NCBI GenBank assembly: GCA_947472885.1
Contig: CANJBX010000028.1
Span: 1 to 43,791, forward strand
Reading direction: 5' to 3'
Origin: Hyphomicrobiaceae bacterium
GTDB lineage: Bacteria > Pseudomonadota > Alphaproteobacteria > Rhizobiales > Xanthobacteraceae
Length of the DNA: 43,791 nucleotides
The notes beneath the pieces were generated by a model. It did not search any database. It saw nothing but the letters and a program-made list of their open reading frames with translations, and was not told where the DNA came from. Both the position numbers and the translations under genes were made by a program. Below, piece by piece: positions 1 through 8,011 of this stretch. Each line of letters opens with the position of its first letter. The first letter of the stretch is position 1.

Positions 1-377
1 AAATTGAGCCGAGCAGCGTCCGATCCCGTGTCACCCGCTGGGTGCGCCATGATCGCCTCGCTCGATCCAGGATAAGGTGCTGATACCTATATCTGAATCG
101 GCGTGAGCGTTGCGAAAATCAGAGCGTCATCCGGGGAATGCGGGCTTAATCGACCGTTAGCGTTCAGGTCCTGTAACACTTTCGCTACCGATCGGTTCCC
201 CGCGCAAAAAGCGGGCAGCGATCCCGCCGGCCCTGCTTTTCAGCGGCACGATGCCCATTGCATCGACCCGAAGCGCGCAATAGCATCCGCACAACCCATT
301 GGGGGCAGCCTGCGAAGACGGGCCAACCAGCGGAAAAAACAGGTCTTTTTCAATTCCCCCAGGGAGTGGAGCGACAC
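1..377. other. 5' edge region without a convincing gene
   Basis: No convincing gene lies here. A plus-strand frame open from the window edge reads about 24 codons and stops with TAA at 73-75. It could be the tail of a gene that begins outside, but nothing in it is recognisable. The rest is the presumed promoter and leader of the gene that starts at 378. An upstream in-frame extension of that gene to 258 is open, but it has no homologous-looking sequence and a poor ribosome-binding site. Confidence 0.5.
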
Positions 378-1451
378 ATGCCTGAACAATATAACATCCT
401 GATTCTGGGCGCGGCCTATGGCTCGCTGCTGGCTTCCAAAATGCTGTTTGGCGGCCACAAGATTCATCACATCTGCCTCCCCGCCGAAGCCGATCTCATC
501 AACGCCGAGGGCTTTCGCGTCCGCCTACCGGTCAAGGGCCGCAAGGATCCGGTGTTGCTCGACTCCACCAAGCTGCCCGGCAAGGTAACTGCCGGCGGCG
601 CCCAGGGCGTCAACCCGGCGGATTACGATCTCGTCGGCCTGGCGATGCAGGAACCGCAGTACCGCTCGCCGGGCGTGCGCGAACTGCTCGATGCGGTCGC
701 GAAGTCCAAGGTGCCCTGCATGTCGATCATGAACATGCCGCCCCTGCCCTACGTGAAGCGCATCCCCGGCCTCGACTACGAAGCACTCAAGCCCGCCTAC
801 ACCGACCCGACGGTCTGGAACAATTTCGATCCGGCCTGCCTGACACTGTGTAGCCCCGATCCGCAGGCGATCCGCCCGCCGGACGAGAAGGTCAACGTGC
901 TGCAAGTCACGCTGCCGACCAACTTCAAGGTTGCCAAGTTCGACAACGAAAAGGGCAACGTCATCCTGCGCCAGCTGGAGCAGGACATCGACGCCGTGCG
1001 CTTCGATCCGGGCGACGGCACGAAAGTCGAACTGCCGGTGAAGCTGCGTGTGCACGACTCGCTGTTCGTGCCGCTCGCCAAGTGGTCGATGCTGCTCGCC
1101 GGCAATTACCGCTGCATCACCCGCGACGGCATGCGCACGGCGCAGGAAGCCGTCCACACCAACATCGAGGAATCGAAGTCGGTCTATAATTTCGTGTTCG
1201 ATCTCTGCGTAAAGCTCGGCGCCAATCCGAGCGACCTCGTGCCGTTCGAGAAATACGCCGCTGCCGCGCAAAGCCTGTCGCGTCCGGCTTCCGCGGCCCG
1301 CGCGTTGAACAACGGCGCGCAGTTCATCGAACGTGCCGACAAGCTCGTTCAACTGATCGCCCGCCAGAAGGGCCTGAGCCATCCGGCCATCGACGCCCAG
1401 GTGGCGCTAGTCGACATGCGGCTTGAAGCGAACCGCCAGAAGGCGGCCTGA
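378..1451 (+). CDS. Ketopantoate-reductase-like NAD(P)-binding protein
   Basis: The protein has 357 residues and starts with MPEQYNILILGAAYGS, a beta strand and glycine-rich turn typical of a Rossmann nucleotide-binding fold. Its layout (N-terminal Rossmann domain, helical C-terminal half) resembles the 2-dehydropantoate 2-reductase / opine-dehydrogenase superfamily. The exact substrate cannot be read from the sequence. The ATG at 378 was chosen because GGGAGTGGAG lies just upstream and the Rossmann strand begins directly after it. The longer frame from 258 adds 40 residues of low-complexity, non-homologous sequence. The gene stands alone and is followed 30 bases later by a strong terminator, so it is probably monocistronic. 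The fold is fairly sure; its role as a true PanE is doubtful. Confidence 0.7.
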   Translation: MPEQYNILILGAAYGSLLASKMLFGGHKIHHICLPAEADLINAEGFRVRLPVKGRKDPVLLDSTKLPGKVTAGGAQGVNPADYDLVGLAMQEPQYRSPGVRELLDAVAKSKVPCMSIMNMPPLPYVKRIPGLDYEALKPAYTDPTVWNNFDPACLTLCSPDPQAIRPPDEKVNVLQVTLPTNFKVAKFDNEKGNVILRQLEQDIDAVRFDPGDGTKVELPVKLRVHDSLFVPLAKWSMLLAGNYRCITRDGMRTAQEAVHTNIEESKSVYNFVFDLCVKLGANPSDLVPFEKYAAAAQSLSRPASAARALNNGAQFIERADKLVQLIARQKGLSHPAIDAQVALVDMRLEANRQKAA

Positions 1452-1482
1452 CCCGCGATAACGGCGAGCAAAAAACCATCAA

Positions 1483-1511
1483 CCGCGGGCCTCGCCCGCG
1501 GTTTTCTTTTT
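1483..1511 (+). terminator. Rho-independent terminator
   Basis: A perfect 8-bp GC stem (CCGCGGGC / GCCCGCGG) with a 3-base loop is followed by TTTTCTTTTT. It sits 31 bases after the stop of the ketopantoate-reductase-like gene and points the same way. Confidence 0.9.
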
Positions 1512-1666
1512 GCCGGCCCGCTGCTTGCAAAAATGCCCACATTTAGCGCGTAACCGCTTACCAGACATTCATTTTTCCGCCGTAGACTTTTCCCGGCATT
1601 CGCGTAAACCGGCGCGGGGCGTCTCGATCAAACACATGCAATAATCAAATAATCAGGAGACGAACC

Positions 1667-1864
1667 GTGTCCGACACCGAAGAATTCCAGCCCAAGCCGC
1701 TGACCGCAAAAGAACAGTTACGGCTCAACATCATGGTCACAGTGACCGTGGTGGCAATTCTCGCGATGGGCGGCGTGATACTTCACTATCATACCGATCC
1801 TGTGAGCCCTTATGCGGCCAGCCCCCCCGTCGCAACGCCGGACAAGCCGGCGCCGAAGATTTAA
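1667..1864 (+). CDS. Small single-pass membrane protein, unknown function
   Basis: This 65-residue protein starts at GTG 1667, with AGGAGA about 6 bases upstream. It has a polar N-terminus (about residues 1-20, with a KEQLRLN segment), one hydrophobic helix at about residues 21-40 (IMVTVTVVAILAMGGVIL) and a proline-rich tail of about 20 residues. It lies alone between a terminator and a convergent gene. I do not recognise the family; the topology suggests an inner-membrane anchor with its tail in the periplasm. The good ribosome-binding site and coherent helix argue that it is real. Confidence 0.6.
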   Translation: MSDTEEFQPKPLTAKEQLRLNIMVTVTVVAILAMGGVILHYHTDPVSPYAASPPVATPDKPAPKI

Positions 1865-1926
1865 AGACCTTACTTCACGGCTACACGATTGTTCGATTGG
1901 CGTACCACTCACGCCTCGGCATCGCC

Positions 1927-2005
1927 GGGCTTGTCCCGGCGATCCCGACAAGGGATGCACCGCGCTCTCCTAAGCGAGATGGCCGGGACAAGCCCGGCCA
2001 TGACG
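1927..2005. repeat. Intergenic palindromic repeat pair
   Basis: Two GC-rich palindromes share the core CCGGGCTTGTCCCGG, which appears in one orientation near 1928-1945 and inverted near 1982-2003. Each can fold alone and the two can pair with each other. They lie between convergent genes. Short palindromes with this core are, from general knowledge, common interspersed repeats in Bradyrhizobium-like genomes. Confidence 0.6.
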
Positions 2006-2033
2006 AGTGTCGGTTAGGCAGCTCAACCGCCTA

Positions 2034-2948
2034 CTACGACCGCCTGAACGAGTTGTAGATCATCTTGGTGTAATTGCGCGCGTGTTCCTCATTGTTGGAC
2101 CACGTTGCGTCGAGGTCGGCGAGCGGCTTCATGGCGATGACCTCTTCCTCGCTCTTGCCCTCATTGAAAAGCTTTTCGATGCGGTCGCGCGCCGTCACCA
2201 GCATGTTGTGAAACACGGCAACGTCCGCCTTGGTCGCCAGTCCGCCGTGGCCGGGCACGATCCTGGTATTGTCATTGGCGACCTTGAGATAGGCCTCGTT
2301 GGCCGCGATCATGCCGCGCACGTCGCCGCCGTTGGCGAAGTCGATCGCCTGATACTTTTTCAGGTTGTTGAACGTGTCGCCGGTCGCCAGCACATTGGCG
2401 TCGGCGAAATAGACCCAGGTATCGCCATCGGTATGCGCGTTGGTGACGTGGGTGAGCTTCGCGACACGGCCGCCGGCTTCCACATTGCGCGAACCGCCGA
2501 CGTAGGTTTCCTTCGGCAGCGCGCCCGGCGCAACCGGCGGCGCCTTCGCACCCGTGATGCCATTGGTCGTGCCGGCCGCGAGGCGCACGCGGATATTGTC
2601 CTGCGCCACCACGATCACGCCGTCGGCCTGGAACGGGCCGTTACCGCCGACATGGTCGCCGTGATAGTGCGTGTTGATGAGGTACTTGATCGGCAGCGGC
2701 GAGATCGCCGCAATCGCCGCCTTGATCTTGGGATGCAACGGCGCGAACTGGCCATCGACCATGATGATGGCGTCGGAGCCAACCGCGACCGTGATGTTGC
2801 CGCCCTGCCCGGTCAGCATGTAGGTCTTGTTGCCGAGATCGATGGTCTTGATCTCGATCTTGTCCCAGTCGATGGGCTGCTGCGCCAGCGCCGCACCAGC
2901 AAACATCGCCGCTGCAAATCCCAATGCTGCTGATGTAATCCGAAGCAT
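2034..2948 (-). CDS. Secreted metallo-beta-lactamase-fold hydrolase
   Basis: The protein has 304 residues. An N-terminal signal peptide (about residues 1-22, ending AGAALAQQ) sends it to the periplasm. The metal-binding motif of the MBL superfamily is seen as NTHYHGDH (His94, His96, Asp98, His99). Further ligands are plausible in NAHTDGD and in PGHG near residues 180 and 240. The fold resembles periplasmic MBL proteins of the SoxH/quinoprotein-relay or class B-like type; the substrate is unknown. ATG 2948 was chosen because GGGAGGA precedes it and the signal peptide starts directly; the longer frame to 2978 adds 10 polar residues. It is the last gene of the minus-strand catabolic cluster but is separated from it by a repeat-rich gap, so it may have its own promoter. 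Confidence 0.85.
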   Translation of the reverse strand: MLRITSAALGFAAAMFAGAALAQQPIDWDKIEIKTIDLGNKTYMLTGQGGNITVAVGSDAIIMVDGQFAPLHPKIKAAIAAISPLPIKYLINTHYHGDHVGGNGPFQADGVIVVAQDNIRVRLAAGTTNGITGAKAPPVAPGALPKETYVGGSRNVEAGGRVAKLTHVTNAHTDGDTWVYFADANVLATGDTFNNLKKYQAIDFANGGDVRGMIAANEAYLKVANDNTRIVPGHGGLATKADVAVFHNMLVTARDRIEKLFNEGKSEEEVIAMKPLADLDATWSNNEEHARNYTKMIYNSFRRS

Positions 2949-3066
2949 CCATTCCTCCCGGTGTGTTGTCGCTGACATGCTTATGCCAGACGCACGCGAC
3001 GGCCGCGTTACAACAACCCGTGAGGCGGCTGAATATTCCAGGTTGCATGCGCGGCAGCCCGCTCCG

Positions 3067-3231
3067 CCTCATCCTGAGGAGCGGCGAAGCCGCGTCTCGA
3101 AGCAATCAAGTCGGCGATGCCGACTTGAAATCCTGGACTCCGATGTCGGGTAAACCCGACATCGGGTTGGCGGCCACCGGCTTTTTAGCCCATCCTTCGA
3201 GACGCGCCTGACGGCGCTCCTCAGGATGAGG
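3067..3231. repeat. Nested inverted-repeat element
   Basis: Two outer arms at 3067-3102 and 3195-3231 are close inverted copies: CCTCATCCTGAGGAGC at one end, GCTCCTCAGGATGAGG at the other, with CTTCGAGACGCG shared inside. Between them are two further perfect hairpins, at 3108-3128 (CAAGTCGGC arms) and 3141-3164 (CGATGTCGGG arms). The whole could fold as a long stem with two inner stems. A partial copy of the outer end recurs at 16011-16027. It looks like a MITE-like or REP-like interspersed element. Confidence 0.65.
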
Positions 3232-3263
3232 CCAGTGAATGCGGAACGACATTTACTACGCAG

Positions 3264-4322
3264 CTACTCCGCGGCGCTTTCAATCGGCGCCTTGGTCTGG
3301 GCTTCCGCGGCCTTCATGCGCTTCACGACGAGACGCGCGAGGTTCGGCGGGCCATCGACCTTGATGTCGATTTCCGGCGCGTTCGGCATCTGCGTCATGC
3401 GCTGCTGCTGCGAATTCAGCACATCGACGTCTTCCTTGAACACGTTGGTAAAGTTCGTCTGGACCATCTTGTGAAGCTCGTCATCGTGAATGCCGAAGTT
3501 GCGCACGAAGCCGAAGAAGTAATGCGTCGAGGTTTCGGTCTCCGGCGTCGGCGCCGAGAGCGCCATGATCTCGATGCGGCGCGTGCCGGACTGGCCTTCC
3601 GGCGCGCCCGTGCCGGTATCGGCGACCTGCGCAAAGTTGACGCAGAATGCCGGCGGCACAAATTCCACCATCTGGCAGCGGTCGGCGTTGCCGGGGAACT
3701 GGCCGAACTTCTGGTACATCGGCGGCGCGGGACGGTCGATGACCCAGCGTGTCATCCGCACCTTGTCGCCGTCGCGGGATGTGTTGATCGGAAAATCCGT
3801 GATCGCCGAGGTGCCGATGGACGTCAGGTGCACATAGGCGAGATGCGTCACGTCGAGCAGGTTATCGGTGACGAGTTCGTAGTTGCAGTTGATGTAGAGA
3901 AGGTCCGGCTTGATGAAGGCCCAGTCCTTGTGCTCGCACCACCACCAGTTCGGAATGAGCGACAGGTCGGCGAGCGCCGGATCGCCCATCCAGATCCACA
4001 CCCAGCCGTATTTCTCCACGGTCGGATACGAACGCACCCTGGCGTTCTTCGGGATCATGTCCTGGCCGGGAATTTCAACACACTTGCCGTCGGCATCGAA
4101 GCGCAGGCCGTGATAGCCGCACTGGATGGTGTCGCCGACGCACTTGCCCTTGGAGAGCGGGTAATGGCGGTGGCAGCAGCGGTCCTCGAGCGCGACCGGC
4201 TTGCCGTCCGGCGTGCGGAACAGCACCACCGGCTGATTGAGGAACATGCGGGCGCGCGGCGTCTCGGTGACTTCACGGTCCCAGCCGGCGACGTACCAGG
4301 CATTGTTGACGAACGTGGACAT
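3264..4322 (-). CDS. Rieske non-haem iron oxygenase, VanA-like
   Basis: This 352-residue oxygenase is predicted to hydroxylate or O-demethylate an aromatic or related ring compound. The N-terminal Rieske domain has Cys49-x-His51 and Cys68-x2-His71 (QCGYHG) for the 2Fe-2S cluster. The C-terminal catalytic domain has the mononuclear iron site Asp157, His160, His165 (DVTHLAYVH). The length and the NNAWYVAGW start match the single-component oxygenase group of vanillate demethylase. That group needs a separate ferredoxin reductase, and none is in this window. ATG 4322 was chosen because GCGGAG precedes it; a second ATG at 4343 has no ribosome-binding site. It follows the carboxymuconolactone-decarboxylase-like gene on the same strand, with a 177-base gap that contains a possible operator. 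Confidence 0.9.
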   Translation of the reverse strand: MSTFVNNAWYVAGWDREVTETPRARMFLNQPVVLFRTPDGKPVALEDRCCHRHYPLSKGKCVGDTIQCGYHGLRFDADGKCVEIPGQDMIPKNARVRSYPTVEKYGWVWIWMGDPALADLSLIPNWWWCEHKDWAFIKPDLLYINCNYELVTDNLLDVTHLAYVHLTSIGTSAITDFPINTSRDGDKVRMTRWVIDRPAPPMYQKFGQFPGNADRCQMVEFVPPAFCVNFAQVADTGTGAPEGQSGTRRIEIMALSAPTPETETSTHYFFGFVRNFGIHDDELHKMVQTNFTNVFKEDVDVLNSQQQRMTQMPNAPEIDIKVDGPPNLARLVVKRMKAAEAQTKAPIESAAE

Positions 4323-4389
4323 GTTTTTCTCCGCGTTTCCCAATCATCATTCTTGCATCGTCGCGCGCATTTTCGCGCTGCATTGTTAT

Positions 4390-4404
4390 GAATGATAATC
4401 GTTC
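4390..4404. promoter_or_regulatory. Possible Fur/Irr-like palindrome upstream of the Rieske gene
   Basis: A 15-bp inverted repeat with one mismatch, GAATGATAATCGTTC, lies 68 bases before the Rieske oxygenase start. Its core TGATAATC equals the centre of the classic Fur box. The match outside the core is weak, so iron control is only a suggestion. An unrelated dimeric regulator could equally use it. Confidence 0.3.
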
Positions 4405-4499
4405 TGGACAGCGGAGGGAAGCAGCCACAGATACCGCCGGACGCGGCATTGGCGTCTGCGGGGCAATTGCCCACTTATCAGCAGCAGTGCTTGAAAGGC

Positions 4500-5045
4500 C
4501 TAAAGCTTCAGCGGATCGGGCGTTCCCACCGGAACCTGGTGCACTTTCATACCGAGCGCGACCGAGGTGTAGTAGCCCAGCAGCACCAGCACTTCGGCAA
4601 CGCCTTCGCGGCCCAGGACCTTCTCGACCGCGCTGAATTCCTCGTCCGTCATCTTGCCGCCGCCGGCGAGCGATCTGGCGAACTGATAGACCCCGTTCTC
4701 GTGCGGGTCGGCGAACTTCGGATCCTTGCCGGCAAGAATGTCGCCAATCTCGCGGTCCTTCAGTCCGGCCGCACGACCAAGCGTAATGTGGGCCTGCCGC
4801 ACGTAATCGGCGTCCCAATGGTCCGCGATGAGGAGGACGCCAATCTCGACTTCCTTCTCGGACAACGAACCCTGCTTGTTCAGGAACGTGCCGACGGTTT
4901 CCATGCCTTCGGCGAGCCGCGGCGAATGAATCCAGATCTTGTAAGGCCCAAGCAACCGCCCGCGCCGCGCCAAGATATTGTTGAAAACCTCCGCCTGTTG
5001 CGGCGTAAGGTTTTCCTTGGCGATTTCCTCGATACGGTTATTCAT
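4500..5045 (-). CDS. Carboxymuconolactone decarboxylase family protein
   Basis: This 181-residue all-helical protein is of the carboxymuconolactone decarboxylase / AhpD-like superfamily. The segment around residues 65-105 (VEIGVLLIADHWDADY, then AHITLGRAAGL) is the family core. The CxxC pair of alkylhydroperoxidases is missing, so a peroxidase role is unlikely; a decarboxylase or lactone-handling role fits better. The start is ATG 5045, with GGGAAG about 8 bases upstream; an in-frame TTG one codon earlier is also possible. It sits between a VOC gene (and a putative tiny gene) and the Rieske oxygenase, as expected of a step after ring oxidation. Confidence 0.85.
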   Translation of the reverse strand: MNNRIEEIAKENLTPQQAEVFNNILARRGRLLGPYKIWIHSPRLAEGMETVGTFLNKQGSLSEKEVEIGVLLIADHWDADYVRQAHITLGRAAGLKDREIGDILAGKDPKFADPHENGVYQFARSLAGGGKMTDEEFSAVEKVLGREGVAEVLVLLGYYTSVALGMKVHQVPVGTPDPLKL

Positions 5046-5107
5046 CAAACTGCTTCCCTGCTGATCTTGCGTTTTTTATAGGCGCGCATGCGCGCGCCGT
5101 TTGTCCT

Positions 5108-5185
5108 TCAAATATAGCCGAACAGGCACACCACATTGGCCAGGGTGGCCGTCGTCAAACACAGCACCAGTGCTGTCGTGCTCAT
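5108..5185 (-). CDS. Possible 25-residue hydrophobic peptide
   Basis: An ATG at 5185, with TTGGGAG 6-7 bases upstream, opens a 25-codon frame ending in TGA. The product (starting MSTTALVLCL and ending CLFGYI) is almost wholly hydrophobic and would form a single membrane helix with two cysteines. It lies in the gap between the VOC gene and the carboxymuconolactone-decarboxylase-like gene, on the same strand and probably the same transcript. No family is recognised. The ribosome-binding site, position and composition support it, but its short length keeps confidence low. Confidence 0.4.
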   Translation of the reverse strand: MSTTALVLCLTTATLANVVCLFGYI

Positions 5186-5362
5186 CGCGAACTCCCAAGA
5201 ATCAGCCATCAAAGGGTGAACGGGTCGCGGCGCAGAGTCCCAAAGTATGTTTTTGCCTGTGGACGGCCGGGATTCACCTCTCGGTAACGGATCGGGCAGC
5301 CCCGGCGATTCTCAGGGCAAAAAGTGCCGGAGAATCGGGTGGATGGAGTATCCGGCCGCGCC

Positions 5363-5818
5363 CTACTCCGCGGCTTCGCTGACCTTCACCACGCGGTCCT
5401 CGGCGGGCACCGGCTGGCTGCCGGCCCATTCGTCCACGGTGATATCGAACACCACGCCGTCCGGACCCTTGAACTTGTATTCGGCGTGCGCGCCCGCGGG
5501 CATCGCCTCGTGCAGGCACGGCGCGCCCATGGCTTCGAGTTTCTTGGTCCACTCCTCGACGTCATCGACCACCACACCGAAATGATGGATGCCGGTGAAG
5601 TCGATACCCTTGCCGAGCTGGTCGTTGGCGAATTTCAGGATCGCGATGTTCAGAACGCCGTCGGTGAGAAACACGCCGGACGGACGCGGCGCATGATCCG
5701 GGTTGTTCGGATCGAGACCGAAGCGCTTGATCTCGGTGAAGCCGAACGCGGTCTTGTAGAATTCCGCGGCCTTGCCGGGATGGTCGCTGGCGAGCGCGAT
5801 ATGGCGGATCTTCAGCAT
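5363..5818 (-). CDS. VOC (glyoxalase/extradiol dioxygenase fold) protein
   Basis: The protein has 151 residues in the vicinal-oxygen-chelate fold, with two beta-alpha-beta-beta-beta units. The first begins IRHIALASDHPGKAAEFY, and the second carries GIHHFGVVVDD. His7 and the His pair near residue 78, with a C-terminal acidic residue in the VFDITVDEW strand, could bind a metal as in glyoxalase I or extradiol dioxygenases. ATG 5818 was preferred because GGGAG lies 6-8 bases upstream and the domain begins at residue 3. The gene follows the Bug receptor by 55 bases on the same strand. It probably acts on a metabolite of the cluster's pathway; the reaction (ring cleavage, isomerisation or epimerisation) is open. 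Confidence 0.85.
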   Translation of the reverse strand: MLKIRHIALASDHPGKAAEFYKTAFGFTEIKRFGLDPNNPDHAPRPSGVFLTDGVLNIAILKFANDQLGKGIDFTGIHHFGVVVDDVEEWTKKLEAMGAPCLHEAMPAGAHAEYKFKGPDGVVFDITVDEWAGSQPVPAEDRVVKVSEAAE

Positions 5819-5873
5819 GGAAAACTCCCTCGGATTAAATTCGTTACCGGCAGCATAAACCCATCGGCACGGC

Positions 5874-6869
5874 CTATTCCAGCTTCGCGCCGCTTTCCTT
5901 GACGATGGATTGCCACTTGGCGATTTCCTTCCTGATGAAATCGCCAAACTGCGCCGGCGAAGTATTCGTCACCGTATCGACGCCGACATCGGCGAGCCTG
6001 CCCTTCACGTCCGGCATCGACAGGACCTTGTGGATCGCCGTGTTGTAGCGCTCGACGATGGCAGGCGGCGTACCGGCGGGCGCAACCACGCCGAACCACG
6101 TCACCACGTCGAAATCCTTGAGCCCCTGCTCCGCCATGGTTGCAAGGTCGGGAAACGCCGGCGAACGATCCCTGGACGTAACTGCAAGTGCCCGCAGCGA
6201 ACCGCTCTTGATATGCGAGACCACGTCGGGCGCGCTGACGAACATCAGCTGGATCACGCCGGACAACAGATCGGGAATGGCCTGCGCCGCGCCCTTGTAC
6301 GGCACATGGATCATCTTGGTGCCGGACATCATCTTGAACATCTCGCCGGCGAGATGTTGCGACGTGCCGGTACCGGCCGAGCCGAACGAAATCTTGTCGG
6401 GATTGGCTTTCAGGTAGGCGATCAGTTCCTGGATGTTCTTTGCCGGGATCGATGGATGCAGCACGACGACGTTGTTGATATTGGCGGCCTGCGTGATCGG
6501 CGCAAAATCCTTCACCGCGTCGAACGGCATCTTGGCGCCATACAGCGTCGGGTTGATGCCATGGGTCGAGATCGTCACCATGCCGATGGTGTAGCCATCG
6601 GGCGGCGCCTTCGCGACCGCGTCGGCGCCGATGTTGCCACCCGCGCCAACCTTGTTCTCGACATAGACCTGCTGGCCGAACGCGTCCGGCAAATAGCGCG
6701 AAATCGTGCGCGCGGCGAGATCAAGCGAGCCGCCCGCCGTCGTCAGCGTAATGAGGCGGATCGGCCGCGACGGAAAATTGTCGCCTTGCGCAAACGCCGG
6801 GAGCGTAGCCACGCCGCCGAGCGCGCATAGCGCCGCCGCGAGAGAAAACCCCGTCAGAAAGCGTTTCAT
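5874..6869 (-). CDS. Bug-family (TctC-like) periplasmic solute receptor
   Basis: The protein has 331 residues. It has a signal peptide (about residues 1-28, ending PAFAQGD) and then the Bug hallmark start FPSRPIRLI, a glycine-rich segment and VENKVGAGG-NIGADAVAKAPPDGYT, which forms the ligand pocket of this family. Bug proteins bind carboxylated small molecules. Some work with TctAB membrane partners, which are absent here; many are orphan receptors, as this one seems to be. Its ATG overlaps the stop codon of the preceding dehydrogenase gene (TGATG), so the two are translationally coupled. It probably senses or imports the carboxylated substrate of this cluster. Confidence 0.92.
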   Translation of the reverse strand: MKRFLTGFSLAAALCALGGVATLPAFAQGDNFPSRPIRLITLTTAGGSLDLAARTISRYLPDAFGQQVYVENKVGAGGNIGADAVAKAPPDGYTIGMVTISTHGINPTLYGAKMPFDAVKDFAPITQAANINNVVVLHPSIPAKNIQELIAYLKANPDKISFGSAGTGTSQHLAGEMFKMMSGTKMIHVPYKGAAQAIPDLLSGVIQLMFVSAPDVVSHIKSGSLRALAVTSRDRSPAFPDLATMAEQGLKDFDVVTWFGVVAPAGTPPAIVERYNTAIHKVLSMPDVKGRLADVGVDTVTNTSPAQFGDFIRKEIAKWQSIVKESGAKLE

Positions 6870-7813
6870 CACGCCAAATCCTTCACAACGTCCTTCACAA
6901 CGTCCTTCACAATGTCTTTGGCCCAGTGCTTGTGCGCCGCCGTGAAGTCGGCGCCGTAGCCCATGGCCTCGCGCGCATTGGCAAACGCATTGAATGTCAC
7001 CGCGCAGGTCGGCGTCATGACGCCGAGTTCGGCAGCGAGGTCCGACGCGATCTTGACGTCCTTCGCCATCAGGCCGAGCGCAAAGCCCGCGGCATACTTG
7101 CCGGTGATGACCTGCGTCTTGAAAATGCCTTCGGTGGCGAGGCTCCGACCGCTCGACACGTTAACGATGTCGAGGATCAGCGCCGGATCGAGGCCGAATT
7201 TCTCGCCGATGCACATGGCTTCCGACACCGCGCGAAAATTCGCCGCCGCGAGATAATTGTTGAGCGCCTTCATCACGTCGCCCGAGCCGGAAGTGCCGGT
7301 GCGGAACAGCTTGCCGCCCATGGTCTGCAGCACCGGCGTCACGCGCTCGACGGCCTTGTCGTCGTTGCCGCCGATCATCAGCGTCAACGTACCGGCCTGC
7401 GCGCCCGGAATGCCACCCGACACCGGCGCATCCAGCAGCGTCACGCCATGTCCGGCAAGGACGTCGGCGAGTTCGCGCGTGCCAGTCGGCTCCGACGAAC
7501 TCATGTCGATAATGATGGTGCCCTGCGCCAGCGCGCCGTTCTCCAGCATCTCCAGCACCACGGCGCGGACAATCGGCCCGGTCGGCAGCATGGTGACAAT
7601 GACATTCGAGGCTTTCGCGACCGCGCAGGCTTCGGCGGTGCCCAGCGAATTGGGTTCTTCCTTGGTGAATTTCGCCAGCCGCTTCTTGTCGAGGTCGAAG
7701 ACGTGCAGCTTGTGGTCGGCCTGCAGGACATTGTTGCCGGCCTTCAGGATATTCTTGGCCATCGGCCAGCCCATATTGCCCAGGCCGATGAAGCCAACCC
7801 TCAGATCACTCAT
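6869..7813 (-). CDS. 3-hydroxyisobutyrate-dehydrogenase-family oxidoreductase
   Basis: This 314-residue beta-hydroxyacid dehydrogenase starts MSDLRVGFIGLGNMGWPMAKN, whose GLGNMG turn binds NAD(P). The family signature DAPVSGG is near residue 122, and the catalytic lysine lies in SGSGDVMKALNNYL near residue 173. It likely oxidises a beta-hydroxy acid or reduces a semialdehyde. ATG 7813 was chosen because the Rossmann strand starts at once and AGGGG lies upstream; a frame open to 7882 adds 23 unrelated residues. The C-terminus ends in a short repeated KDVV motif encoded by a 12-base tandem repeat. It is the first gene of the catabolic operon, divergent from the thioesterase gene. Confidence 0.88.
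   Translation of the reverse strand: MSDLRVGFIGLGNMGWPMAKNILKAGNNVLQADHKLHVFDLDKKRLAKFTKEEPNSLGTAEACAVAKASNVIVTMLPTGPIVRAVVLEMLENGALAQGTIIIDMSSSEPTGTRELADVLAGHGVTLLDAPVSGGIPGAQAGTLTLMIGGNDDKAVERVTPVLQTMGGKLFRTGTSGSGDVMKALNNYLAAANFRAVSEAMCIGEKFGLDPALILDIVNVSSGRSLATEGIFKTQVITGKYAAGFALGLMAKDVKIASDLAAELGVMTPTCAVTFNAFANAREAMGYGADFTAAHKHWAKDIVKDVVKDVVKDLA
6879..6914. repeat. Three tandem copies of a 12-base unit
   Basis: The unit TCCTTCACAACG is repeated three times on the plus strand, the last copy with one mismatch. It lies inside the 3' end of the dehydrogenase gene and, being in frame, encodes a KDVV repeat at the C-terminus. It also sits 10-45 bases before the Bug start codon. Confidence 0.9.
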
Positions 7814-8011
7814 GTTAAAGCTGCCCCTTGCTTCCACCCGGATATTCATTGGCGATCCGCTCTGGTGTGCGGCGCGGCGCACACGTTAGCCGGTTTGCGC
7901 GGGTGTTGGCACCAGTCAGGGGTTACCGGAGCGCATGGCGACACCCCATTGTTGCAGGGATACGATAACTTCAGCCGTGACCTGAGTCGGCGCTGCAACA
8001 CCGAGTTCCCG

